Assembly: GCF_004011695.2 (NCBI RefSeq)
Contig: NC_082416.1
Span: forward strand, 1,674,001-1,738,000
Direction of reading: 5' to 3'
Length of the DNA: 64,000 nucleotides
Origin: Ascochyta rabiei
Taxonomy: Eukaryota; Ascomycota; Dothideomycetes; Pleosporales; Didymellaceae
Shown here: piece after piece, positions 1-12,200 of the stretch
Position numbering within the stretch: position 1 is the stretch's first letter
Layout of the letters: every line of letters starts with the position of its first letter
The notes under the pieces: generated by a model
Database searches by the model: none
What the model was told of the DNA's origin: nothing
Seen by the model: the letters and a program-made list of their open reading frames with translations, nothing else
Program-made: the position numbers and the translations under genes

Positions 1-3000
1 CATAAAAACCCTAAAAAAGTTGTTTAAGTCTAAGAAGTTCTGTAAGGAGCTAGTAAAGGGTAAAAAGGGCTAAGTTGTGCTATATAAGACCTAAAACGCG
101 TGCCTTAAGTGCAGAGAAACTAGTTACTACTGCCCTAACTGCCTAAAGCTAAAGTTAAACTAGAATAACCCTGCTCTAGATAAGTTAGGAAAAGATAAGG
201 GACCTAAGAGCTAATCTCCTCTCTTGTGGCCTATATTAAATTGTCTAAGAAAAAGAAGAAGAATATCTCTCTTTATAAGGCAGTGTACCTAGAACACATA
301 TGCCTACTTATAGTTAAAGCATCTATAGTCAATATAGAGAACGTAGAAGCCCTAATAGATAGAGGGTTATAACTAAACTTAATTTTAGTTCTCCTAGCAA
401 AGGAGCAGGATCTAGAGGTTACACTATTAAATAAAATAGTGGCTAAAGGTGTAGGCAGAGCAGAATTGCCTATCTACGGAGTAACTACAGCAGAAGTATC
501 TATTGTTAACTCCTGTAGAAGACAGGAGGTCTAACAGATACCTTTTATAGTTACAGACCTATAAAGGTACAAGATATACCTTAGATTACTCTAGATTAAC
601 TAGACAAACCCTAAGCTAAGCTATTTAAGCTAGCGTATACTCTTCTAAGGGTAGAAGTATAGGAACTCTCCTAAACTAGAGAAAATAGCGTTAGAAGATG
701 TTAAGAAGTTTAAACGCACTATAAGAAGTCTCTTAGTAGACGTTTATATATGTATAGTAAACTTAGTAGGTATATATAACCTAATATCTGCTAAAAGGGG
801 CCTAATTCCAGAAGTGTATTGTAAATATGCGCACTTAGGATTAGAGGATAATACTTAGGTTCTACTAGAGTATAGAGAGCACAACCTAGTAATTAATATT
901 ACAGAAGGAGCTACTTCCCCCTATTAACCGTTATACAGGCTATCTGCAACAGAATTAGAGATACTTAGAAAGTATCTGGTAGAATATCTACAACGTAGCT
1001 AGATATAACACTTAAGGTTGCTAGCAGGGGCGCCTATTCTCTTTTTAAAGAAGAAAGACGGTAACCTACGACTGTGTGTAGACTATAGAGGTCTAAACAA
1101 GATAATAGTTAAAAACTGCTATCTATTGCTACTAATTACAGAGTTACTAGAACAGCTAGCGTAAGCTAAGTTCTATACTAAACTAGATGTACACAAGGCG
1201 TATTACTGTATCTAAATTAAGGAAGGGGATAAGTAGAAGACTGCTTTTTAAACCAGGTATAGACATTTTAAGTACATAGTAATACTGTTTAGACTTACAA
1301 ATGCTTCTACCTAATTTTAGGCCTATGTAAACAAGGCACTAATATGATTTGTTAATATAACTTATATTATGTATCTAGATAACATATTAGTATACTCTAA
1401 GACAGAGGAAGACTACGTTAGACACGTTAAGAAGGTCTTAGAGAGGCTTTGTAAAGCGAACCTCTATATGCGCTTAGATAAGTGTAAATAACACTGTTAA
1501 CGCACAGAGTACCTTAGGTACATAGTCTTACCTAAAGGGGTAAGCATTAACCTAGACAGGGTTAAAACAATCTAAGAATAGCTAATCCTGCGCATAGTTT
1601 GTAATATCTAAGTATTTATAGGCTTTATAAACTACTATTAGAGGTTTATTGTAGGGTTTTCTAAATTAGCCTTGCTATTAACCTAATTAACCTAGAAAGG
1701 GCCAAATTCGGCCAAATCTAGTTAAGCAATAAGGAAGGAGGAGAGTTAGCCTCTTAAGCTAAGAAAAGAATCCCTATAAGCTTTCTAGAATATAAAGAAT
1801 TTATTTATTAACGTACCTATCTTAGTTTATTTTATACCTAGGAGACAGACTAGGATTAAAGTAGATGCCTCTAGAGGCGCTATCTTAGGAATCCTTAGTT
1901 AACTAGTCCCTAGGGAGGGGAGGCTGGCCTAATAGAGGCCTGTAGACTTCTATTTAAAGAAGTTAATCTAAGCAGAGTATAACTATAATACTTACAACTA
2001 GGAACTTTTTACAATTATCTAGAGCCTATAGTATTAGCAAAGACACTTAGACAGTACCTTCTTTAAGATCTTAACAGATTACTAAAACCTAAAATTGTTT
2101 ATAGAGACAAATGTTCTTAGCTATTAGTAAGTAAGGGTATACTTGGTGTTGTGTAAGTTTAACTTTATAATTACTTATTACCTAGGGTCTATAAACCCTG
2201 CAGATAGACCGTTACAGCGTCCTAATTACATAAGAGAGGCGTAAGACCCCTTATAAAAGTACAATAAGGCTTTTATATAACTGCTTTAGGAGATCCTAAC
2301 TAGTAGGAACCCTAACGCTCCCCTAGTAGTAGCTATAACCCTTTATTTGTCTGTAAAAGGAAAAAAGTATATAAGGGATCTTAAAAGAGAAGAATTAAGA
2401 GAGAACAGTTAGACAGAGCTGATAACAGACTTAGACAACACAGATAAACTCTCTAGCACTAAAAAAGAGTTAAGTAATATTAAAATATGACAAAATAACC
2501 TAGAAAAAGACAATATAGCTAAGGAGAGGCGTATCTCGCTTATAAAGCTAAAAGATAAAGTGTAAGTTATTAAAGAACGTTATAATAACCTAATGTTAGG
2601 ACACTTTGGAGCACAAAGGACCTTAGAGAAGATTAAGGGCAGATACACCTAGAAGGGCATTACTAAAGATGTATCTAACTACTACTATAACTGCTTAGTA
2701 TGTAGGAGATTAACTGCTGCCTAATATAAACTGTACAGGTTATTATAACCTTTACTAGTGCTAAGCTAACTATAGGAGGACGTAACAATAGATTTTATTA
2801 CAGAATTACCCTCTAGTAATGTAGCTAGGCTAGTGTTTAACTCTATATTAGTAGTAGTGTATAAATTAACTAAAATATTACACTACATACTAGCTGGGGC
2901 TAATTAGGATAGAAAAGACCTAGCATACACCTAGATTAGAGAAATTATCTGCTTACACAGCGCGCTAGCACAAATTATCTTAGATTAGGGGCTACTAATA

Positions 3001-3717
3001 AACTAAAAGACGTAGGAAACCTTTAACTACTATTTAAACTTAAGACAAGTCTTAACGTTGGCCTATTATCCCTAGACAGATAGCCAAACAGAAAGGTAAA
3101 ATTAGACTCTTAAACAGTACCTACGTTGCTATTATACTCTAGAATAAGATAATTAGGCCCTATAGATTTTAATTACAGAATTTGCGTATAATAATAGCAT
3201 TTACGCATCTATAAATATAGCACCTTTCTAAGCATGTTACAGTATAGATCTAAGGAGCACAGATTAGCCCACTTTAGCATTAAAAGGCGGAGAATCTCCC
3301 CTTACGAAGGAATTAGCTACTAGAGTTATTTCCTTACAGGCTACCTGTAAAGTAAACATAGAAAAGTTAAACAAGTATTAGAGAACAAAAGGGATTTATC
3401 TGGTATTCTATGCGTTACTGCTAGACCTATACACACTAAGAAGTTAACTCCTAATTATATAGGAACAAATATAAGAATCTATAGTTAACGGGGAAGAGAA
3501 GGTATAGGATGTAGAAAAAGTCCTTAACAGAAGGCAATTAGCTAATAGACGGTAGGAATACCTTATTAAGTAGGACAGATTCCCTAACTTAGAAAATTAC
3601 TAGGAAATTAGCACAAATCTTTCTAAAGAAGCGCTAAAACAATACTAGAAAATAATAAAGTAACTGCTTAGACCGCGTAATAAGACGTTAAGGTTAAAGT
3701 CTAAAAAAGGGGGGGAC
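1..3717 (+). mobile_element. Ty3/gypsy chromovirus pol, RIP-degraded, 5' end outside window
   Basis: Reading through many TAA/TAG stops, one + strand polyprotein appears in gypsy order. A zinc-knuckle-like CLKC...YYC lies near 102-140. A retropepsin motif ALIDRG (normally DSG) is at about 352-370. Reverse transcriptase has YLDNILVYS at 1372-1398. The integrase zinc domain has LGHFGAQRTLEKIKG and CLVCRR near 2600-2710, followed by the catalytic core with ITELPS near 2800. A C-terminal chromodomain (VEKVLNRRQ, EYLIK-DRF, NLENY) lies at about 3505-3640. The chromodomain places it in the chromovirus branch, whose integrases target heterochromatin. The frame ends next to an A-then-G run at 3703-3717 that looks like the polypurine tract. 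The element cannot be functional: stops are frequent and the second catalytic Asp of RT is Asn. The 5' LTR and most of gag lie left of the window. Confidence 0.9.
3703..3717 (+). promoter_or_regulatory. Polypurine tract of the chromovirus; probable 3' LTR begins at about 3718
   Basis: A run of A then G directly follows the last pol codons, the usual position of the plus-strand primer in chromoviruses. The next bases, TAAAAAGGC, could be a RIP-altered TG-start LTR. I could not find the other LTR copy or a clear LTR end, so the LTR itself is only suggested (perhaps to about 3910). Confidence 0.5.
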
Positions 3718-3929
3718 TAAAAAGGCTAAATACCTTTACTTAATTATAATTTTTCCCTACAGGGGCTTTTTAATTAATAATTGTTTAATAGTTTACGCTA
3801 AGGGAAAATATAACCCTACCTTACCCTAAGAAATATAGACTAGCTAAAGTAGACATCTTTTAGCCTATTATAGCTATTTATAGTATAAGAAGATAAAGAA
3901 AGTTACACGCTACGTTATATAGTTATAAT

Positions 3930-5590
3930 TGTAAGTAAATATAGGAGATTTAGTATAGAAGAACACCTTCTTAGTATTATTTAGACTATCTAAGAGTATA
4001 ATGCACCTAATTGCTATATTAGCCTAAAACTGTCTACTAACTACAAACTTAGGTATTATTAATCTAAACCTTCTATTATAGGGAACATCTATTAACTATA
4101 ACTACTACTATAGGCATAAGTAGTAGCCTTGTAACCACTATAAGGCTTCTTAGCAGTAGCAGCAGCAGCAGCAGCATTAGCGGCGGCCTGCTCAGCAGCC
4201 TCCTGCTCCTCCCGCTCCTTTTAGAGTTAACTAAGGGTCTTTCTAGTGCCTGTAATCTGGTACTTTAACTATACAAGAAGTTAGATATTATTAAAATAGG
4301 TTAAAACGTGCTATAATACCTTCTTATAGGGGGTAATAGGCGCATCTAGATTAGACTTACTACTACTCTCCTCTAACATCTTCTTTTGCTTTATCTTAGC
4401 CTTAACAGCGCTAGCCTTAGACTAATCTTGCTTCTTAACGTAGATGCTAGACAAGGTTAACTCCTATACACAAGTGTTGCTATTATAGAGTGTAAGCAGC
4501 TCTTCCTGTAGTAAATAGTTCCTACAAAGGTTAGATTATGCCACAATAACCTAAAAAGAGACAGAACGTACTCTTAAATTATACCTAGTAACAAGCTAGC
4601 CTAGTTAACAATAGACTTGCCTATTGCGGTCTTCTTATTAATAGATATAGGCGCGGTAGTAGTAGGTGTTGTAGGGGTAGTCTTAACACTAGTAGTATTA
4701 ACAATAGCAGCATAAGTAGTAGTAACTAGGCAGTAACTAGAGTAAAGGCGCGCTATATTGCTAGAAAGCCTTAAATAGCTGTTAGCGTACTTATTAGGGC
4801 CCTAAATATGTTAAAAGATGCTAAAACAAGTATAAAGGAGACAAAACACGTACTAATAGGAAATTCTTATTGCTATTGAAACACTCTCTGTAGTAGTAGG
4901 CCTAGGCTTCCCTATAGCGCAGGCTACCCTATAAAGCTAGGTTAGTAGAGAAACAACAGTCCCTATAGATATTACTATTAGCAATGTAGTAGAGACAGAG
5001 CATGCAGTACTAATTAGCAGTCCTACTGTTCTTAGTAATTTTAATCTTGCAGTAAGCAGGCATTAATATAATAGCTATAGCAAATAGTAGTTAGTAATAG
5101 TTAGTAATAGTTAGTAGTGGGCGGTAGCGGTTAGGAATAGTCTAGAAAGGTTACTAAGGCGTGTTGTGTGGTACTATCTGCTAAAAGGTGTTAGAACGTG
5201 CTAGAAAGACCTAGAAAATCCATTAGCTATCCTTATAAAAGTGCTAGACAGAATAGGTTAGTACTTACTAAAATAAAGTAGGATATGTAGTATCTAACAA
5301 AACTAGGGGTATAGATAGCTTATATACTGCCAGCTACCTAGTTAGAGCTTTAGCCTGCGCAGACAGCTGCCTAGACCCTAGAGGTAAAGTAAGAGGTAAG
5401 AGAGGATTTCTGTTTAACTTTTACTAGGTAAAGGCAGAATTAGTATTAAGCCCCTTCCAGCCTTATAAGGCGTCTAAAACGTCTAAAACTAGTTAGAATT
5501 GGCTATAACAGGACAGACAGAGTAAACACGTCTAAAGCTAGGCTAAAATAATACAGTATTGCTAATTATACCATTGTTTAAGCCAAACAA
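3930..5590 (-). other. Unassigned RIP-degraded sequence with an Ala/Glu-rich minus-strand frame
   Basis: No family was recognised. On the minus strand a frame with few non-RIP stops covers about 4520 down to 4110. It has a Lys/Ser-rich stretch (SKASAVKAKIKQKK) and then a segment likely to form a coiled coil, starting KEREEQEAAEQAAAN and running into an alanine tract encoded by GCT/GCA repeats at 4150-4200. Such Glu/Ala-rich tails occur at the C-terminus of some fungal pogo-type transposases, but no catalytic motif was seen upstream. It may equally be part of a retroelement. A small TAGTTAGTAA repeat lies at about 5092-5118. The right edge ends in a purine-rich tract before the LTR at 5609. 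Confidence 0.3.
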
Positions 5591-5608
5591 TCTAGAGAAG
5601 GGAGGCAT

Positions 5609-5810
5609 TGTTCGGCGCTGGGCCTAGGGGTACCTCTGCTAGTCTTGGCAAGCTACTATAGGGCTAGCCAGCCTAGACTATATAAAGGTGTTAGAGGTTA
5701 TTACTAATACTCTAGCAATTAGTCTTGTTACTACATACTACGTACCTTAATACACCTGCTATCCTCTTTAACCCTATCCTCCCTCGTAATCGCTTTGTAC
5801 ACTCTTTACA
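5609..5810 (+). repeat. LTR of gypsy family C, copy 1 (202 bp)
   Basis: Begins TGTTCGGC and ends CTTTACA. It aligns along its length with 28551-28752, also 202 bp, and its first part matches an inverted fragment at 44681-44755. A TATA-like box (tatataaagg) at about 5679 sets transcription to the + strand. It is preceded by the polypurine-like agaagggaggca, as is the copy at 28551, so it is either a 3' LTR or part of an LTR junction. It could also have served as 5' LTR of the pol that follows; the sequence does not decide. Confidence 0.75.
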
Positions 5811-8800
5811 TCTAATACCTTTTATTTAACAAGTCTATGCTCTGCAAATCCGATTTTCTTTGCAATAGAACAGGTTAGATAACCAGGCAGCGTGCAGCAA
5901 CCAGACGCCTAGAGGCTCTAGTAAGCTCAGGATAGTATATCCTCGCTGGCTTAAGATAGATTCTGATGATTATTTGGTGTGTAGGGCCTTATGTCTAAAT
6001 TTCGCTTTGTTGTGTGTGAACTGCTCTATTACCTTTGCAGATAAGTATTGTTTACAGCACTGCAACCTAACTACTTAAACCTCTGCCCTACTTTGCAAAG
6101 GTTCCCTGCTAGATACTAAGCCCTTACTATTATTAAAACCTAGTTTAAGCAACCACTACAAAGGGCAATCTACTAAATCTAAATCTATGCTTTCTAGAAG
6201 ACCTTATGCTTATATAGTATAAAGGATATACAATATCTATATTCTATTAGCTTCTATAGCAAGGCTATACAGAAAGGGTACTAATTACTCCCTTGTCTTA
6301 CTATAAAGACTTTAAGTCATTACTGCTAGACGCGCTTTAGCAGATGCTAATTTCAACAAATCCTTCTAACTAAGTTAGGACCTGCCCCTTTCTAACTTTC
6401 TTACCCCTAAGGAACTGAAGGAATACGCTGACTTTATTCTAACCTTTAATTAGGAAGCTGCTAAGACTCTCCCTAACTACAGTAACTTTAACTATAAAAT
6501 AAAGCTTAAACTAGGTACAAACCCTCCTATTTATCGCCTTTAACCTTTCTCTAGACAACAAATAGAAGCTATTAAACACTACATTAAGGAAAATAAGGCA
6601 CAAGGTTTTATTAAAAGCTGCAAATCCCCTGCTTAAAACAACCTTCTTATTGTTGCTAAACCTAGGGGGGGCCTTCAAGTCTGTGTGGATTACTAGGAGC
6701 TTAACAACGCTACTTTTAAGGACTAGTATCCTATCCAATCTTTTCTCAAAACTATAGCATAACTTAACTAGGCAACTATAATCTTAAAATTTAATATTAT
6801 CTACACTTTTCATAGAATTTAGATAAAGCCTAGCTTAGAATAGCTTACAGTATTCTCTATATAGAAAGGTACATACTAGTACAAAGTTATACCCTTTAGC
6901 CTATATAACGCCCTAGCAACTTTTTAGCAGGTAATTAAGAACTTATTATTTAAATACCTTAATTCATTTTGCACAGCATATTTAGATAACGTCCTAGTCT
7001 TTTCTAACTCCCTAGCTGAATACATAGAGCACGTTTAGAAGGTTCTTAGCAGACTTAAAGATTAAGGATTATACGTAGACTAAAGAAATTTAAATTCTAT
7101 AAGGAATATATTACGTTCCTAGGTATTTTAATTACTAAAAACAGCGTATAAGCAGACCCTAACAAAATAAAAGCTATTAATAATTAGGAGATGCCTAAAA
7201 CAGTACCTAACGTTCTCTCCTTTCTAGGTTTTACTAGATTCTATTAACATTTTATTAAAAGGTGCTTGTTAATTGCTGTTCCTTTAACATAAGCTGTTAA
7301 ATATACTGTTGTTTCTAGACCTTCTAAGAAAAATCCTTTAGTAATTTAACGTTCTGTCTAGTACTAGGACTTTAAGCCTACCTAAGCCTATAAATACGCC
7401 CTTTATACCTTAGAAAGCGCCTTCTTGCTAGATATTATACTCTAACACTTTTATCCTATATAGCTAGTTATTATTTATACTAATTCCTCTAGCTAGGCTA
7501 CAGAAGGAATTATAAAGCAGTAGAATAAAAAAGGTAACCTGAAACCTATAACGTTCTTCTTAAAAAAACACTTACCTGCAGGATGTAATTACAATATCTA
7601 CAACATAGAACTTACAGCTATTGTTTAAGCCTTTTAAAAATAGAAACTTGAACCTATAGGCTTGCCTTATATAATATAGGTAATAACAATTTTTAAGAAC
7701 CTAGAAACCTTTATAGAGACTAAGAAGCTTAACTAATACAAAGCTTAATAGTTACTGTTTCTCTCCTAGTTTAATTTTAAAATAACATACGTACCTAGAC
7801 CTATAAATAGTAAAGCAGATACATTAAGCTAACGTCCTTAAGACATCCCTAGGGACAAACAAGACACACAGTAATTAGACACACACTAAATGATCCTACG
7901 CCTACGTAACCTAGACCTAGGAGTTACGCCTATAATATAAGCTACTCTGCAGGCTCTCTTCCTTACTACTAACAAACAACCTAAATTTATTTTACTAGAC
8001 GTTTAGGCAATAATAACGTTCTACGCTACTTAAACACCCTTAGCAGAGCCTAATAACTTAGAAAATAACTTTAACCTAATAATCAACGTTTATAGGATAT
8101 TACTACTAGATTTGCTACTATATCTAGAAGATCCCTAATCTACTAAAGACATACTTACTAACGCATATGCAACTAATACAGCTACACAGAAAATCTTTTC
8201 TGCCCTAGACAGAAACAACTACAAACTAAGCTCCTAGTTGTGCAAAAACGGCTACTACATCTTCCTAGCTAACTGTCACACTGTTAGTAAAAGCTCCTCC
8301 TAACGCCTGTTTCTAGACAAGACTTAGCTCTACATACCCCCTAATGCACAATTACAACACTTAATATTTAACTTATACTATAATTACAAGATTTCAGGCT
8401 ATAAAGGTCCTAAAGCTACTTAATATTTAATAATTAGGCGCTACTATTAGCCTAGCATGCCTTAGTCTATTAAAAAATATTGCTAAGCTTATGTAGTATG
8501 TAAATGTGTAAGGCCTTCCTAGGAAGCCTATAACAGTCTCCTTAAACCCCTACTAATTCCTAACACTAGGTAGTTAGATATCTCTATAGACTACATTTAA
8601 GATTTACTAGCTTTGTCTCTTAATAGCTAATGATACACAAACCTGCTTGTTATAGTAAACTATCTTACTAAGCAGTAATATTTCTTTCTGTTAGTTAGCT
8701 GCTCTTCTCGGGAATTTGCTTACTACTTTATAGAAACTTTTCGCCTCTGTAGACTTCTAGGTACTCTTATATCTAATTAAGGAACTTTATTTATTAACAA

Positions 8801-9059
8801 ATTCTAGAAACAGGTTTGCAAACGCCTTTAAATCTTAGCTAAGCTATCCACTTCTTATTATTAATAAACTTATGGAAAAATAAATAAGCTAATTAAAGCC
8901 TTAAAATCTAATTGCAGAAGTATGTTAACTACACGTAAAATAAATAGGCTTTATAGTTGTAACCTGCTAAGTTTTAAGCTAATAACACTGTTAATGTGTC
9001 TACTAGACTTACTCCTTTCTTTGTAGATCTTAGGTATTATCCTTGCAGCAGTATACACC
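5811..9059 (+). mobile_element. Ty3/gypsy element 2 pol, RIP-degraded, cut at its 3' end by a copia LTR
   Basis: The + strand frame, read through TAA/TAG stops, gives gypsy RT with KPRGGLQVCVDYQELNN near 6658-6710, a YLDNVLVFS active site at 6979-7005, then YITFLGI and FLGFTRFYQHFIKR. RNase H follows (IYTNSSSQATEGI near 7468-7510, then GCNYNIYNIELTAI), and a tether with YVPRPINSKADTLSQRP. The integrase zinc region is about 8440-8520 (CQAYVVCKC) and its core about 8560-8880 (LDISIDYIQDL, NQGTLFINKF). No chromodomain was seen. The sequence stops at the copia LTR that begins at 9060. RT carries Asn in place of the second catalytic Asp. Confidence 0.88.
5833..6022 (-). repeat. Dispersed 190-bp repeat (R190), copy 1
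   Basis: Shares the core ggcagcgtgcagcaac, the block around aggatagtatatcctcgct, and the end atttcgctttgttgtg with copies at about 43912-44085 (same orientation), 46703-46892 and 49995-50190 (both opposite). Two of the four copies adjoin the 5' side of a long LINE. Here no LINE follows. It has no clear TG...CA ends. Confidence 0.75.
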
Positions 9060-9222
9060 TGTTAGATAATATACTTAATGTGTAATAATAATAATAAAGG
9101 TGATTGATTAATAATTATCTATCTTAATGGCTGATTTTTATGTGTGTGTGCCGCTAGCCCCTAAGTTAACTGAGGTTAACCCTAACCCCCTAACTTGGTT
9201 TAGCAAGGTTAGTTATCTAACA
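9060..9222 (-). repeat. Copia1a LTR, left copy (3' LTR)
   Basis: Begins TGTTAGATAA and ends TTATCTAACA, a RIP-altered version of the TGTCAGATAA/TTATCTGACA inverted ends. It aligns with 14092-14253 and 61505-61666 through tgtgtgtgccgctagc and ccccctaacttggtt. Confidence 0.9.
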
Positions 9223-12200
9223 CACCCCCTTAGCTTTAAGGCCCTATTAAAGCTGGACACAATTGGCTCTTATTATACCTCTAGGTCAGCGAGCTTTTAG
9301 TTTAGTAATTCTATCTAGGTGTTGGCTGGCTTTCTTCGTTTAGTATGTTTCTCTAGTCCTAGCTGTCTTAGAAAGGTTAACTACTTGCTTGCAGGCAGAG
9401 CCTTTATAAGTCTGTTAGCTAACATCTTAGTAGATAGGACATAGGTTACTGTTATAGTACCTTTATTTGCCTCTTATTACAGCTAGTAGCTGTAAATGTC
9501 TACATGTTGTAGTTTAGTTTAGAGTTTTAAGACTTCCTTATTAATTAATTAGATAGTCTAGGTATTATTATATTAAATAGTAATTATTAATTATAAGAGG
9601 TGTATACTAAGTTCTAACAATAGTTGTAAGATAAAGATAGTTTTCTTAGCTACCTGTGCTAGGGCAAGTAGCTCTGCTTTAGTTGTTAATGTAGTAACTA
9701 TGTCTTGTTTATTAGCTCTCTAGGTAATAAGTCCTCTGTATAGTTTAATAGTATATCCTTAAAAGCTCTTCTTGTTAAGAGTATTATTAGCAAATAATGT
9801 ATTACTAGCAACTACTAGGTGCTTGTTGCCTCTGAAAGTAAGGGATAGGTCTTGTGTTCCTTCTATGTACAATAGTACTTAATCTCCTACGTTATAGTGC
9901 TGCTGTCTAGGGTTAGTTAGAAACCGTGCCAGCTTAGATGTAGTAAGGCAATATTAGGCCTAGTAGTGACCGCAGTAAAGAGGAGAGATCTAATTTTTCT
10001 CTAGTATTTGGTAATTTCTAATGCTGCAGCTTTTCTTTTATTTAGTAGAAGATTAATACTTAATATTAGTGTGTTATGTTATATGTCTGTCTTATCTGCT
10101 AGGGAGACAATTTTGTTAATATATAACGCCTGTAAGAGGAGGATCCTTAGGTTGTCTTAATCTTAGGTTATCTCCACTCCTAGGAACTATTACAGATTGT
10201 TTCCTCCTATAATAGAGTATTTGTTAGTAATATAGCTAAGGGCCTTATCTACCTTATAATTTCTAGTTAGGTAATAAGCTATAATAATATTGTCTATATA
10301 GAAGAAGATAGTAACTCTATTCTTAAGTAAGTAGTAGGGTTTATAGGGAACAACTGCAAATCTATAGCTTGTTAGAGTAGATGTAAATTCCTTCTACCAG
10401 AGGAGTAGAGAGATTCTTAGTCTATATAGTGCCTTGTGTAGCTATAGGACTATGCCTAGTTTCTAATACCTACGTAGCATCCTTATATAGACCTCTCTCT
10501 TAATTAATAAATAAATAAAGGCGTTTATAATATTAAACTGCTTAAGTTCTGAGTTATATGCTGCTAAAATTGCTTTAAGCATTTTAAAGGACCTGCTAGC
10601 TAGTGTCGCTGCTTAGTTATCTTTAGAAGTAATATTCTATTTCTAGTTACCTTAGACTACTAGTCGCGCCTTATATTTAAGTAGGTAGTAGTTCTTATTA
10701 AGCTTATACGTGTATACCTACATAAAATTAAGTATTTAGTGTCCTACTGCCTTAGTCTTTATTAGAGGTACTTTAGACTATAAATTTATGTTCTAATAGC
10801 TGCTAAGGTGTTCTTGCTTAGCTTCTTTAAATTATTTGTGAAGCGGGTAGTCCTCTAGGTTTATTTGTGCCGTTAGCCCTAGTGGGAGTTAGCTTTAATA
10901 AGGCTTAAGCCCCTTTATTAGCATTTGTTTTAACCTAGCCTTATTAATATTGTTGCCCTAGTATGTGCCTATGCACCTGCCTTATATACCAGCTATAAAT
11001 GCAGCTTTCTACAGGATAGTTTGTAAAGTTCCTTAAGGTTGCGCTAGCGTCAATTCCAACTAATCAGCAGTTAACTAGTGCTACCTGCCAACTCCTGATT
11101 AGCTGTTACCTCTTGCTGATTAGGATAATAATAACATATCTATTAACAACGCAACTAGTAGTAGAGTTAGGGGCGGAGCTAGGTATATATATCTAGCGTT
11201 CTGTCTATCCTTATATCCTAGTTAATCTTCTGTAGTATTTAAGTATATAACAGTTTTGTCCTTATAGAATAACTAGATTTTAGCCTTATTTTAGGGTAGA
11301 GGCAGAAGCTCTATACTTCTTGTCTATATTACTATCTCTTTAACAGTGCTGTGCATAAGGTTGTCTATTAGGTTCTAAGTCTAGCTATTAAAGACAATAT
11401 CCTTATTAAAGATTACATCTCTTATACTAATAACTTTTACTAAAGTTAGAATCTATATCTAATATATATTTAAGAATTAGTATCCTACTAGGTATTCTAC
11501 CTATGCTCTTAGGTCTAGTTACTAGAGTTATAATTTTCTTTAAAGGGTGTTACTTGTAAGAGTAAAGGCTTTACATCGATATACTTTTAGATATGCCTAG
11601 TTTAGTTTCCTACTTTATATAGTTAAGCTAGCTAGTTAAGCTATATAGGTAAAGAACATATTATAGAGTGTTTTCTAGTTGTTTAATAACCTTAGTGTTT
11701 AGTTGTGTAGGTATACTGCTGCCCTTATAATCTCTAGCTATATTTCCTATAGTAGGTTTGCGTCTAATCTTATAGTCCGTGCTTTATCTTTTATTACACC
11801 CCCTAAGCGTTTAGCACCTCTGTTCTGTGCTTAGGTTGTCTAGTACAGAAGGCCTAAGCCTAATTAATTATGCAGCGCACTATTGCAATACTTCTAGTCT
11901 TATTATAGTAATTTTACTATTACACTTAATTACCTTAACCTAAATCTTGTATCATTTTAACAGGAATGGTGTAAGAGTGTCTAGAGAGTAGATAATTATT
12001 TTTCCTAGTTAATTATTCTTTAAATAGAAGTCCTAGAGGGAGCCAGATTGCCTGTTAACAGTAATTAATTAGCTCTTTTCCTTAGTAAAGCTTCCTTCTT
12101 TATATAAGTGGAAGTTAATTGCTATGCGTTCTCCTAGTCCTTTATTGCTTATTTGTAGTGTTTAACTAATTTATCTCTTAGTCTTAGCTTGTCTGTAAGC

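Noticed and set aside
5833..6022. R190 as an LTR
   Set aside because: No TG...CA ends and no matching target duplications at any of the four copies.
6511..6738. 75-codon minus-strand open frame
   Set aside because: It lies antisense to the RT of gypsy 2, where + strand RT motifs are clear; it is an accident of TA-rich sequence.
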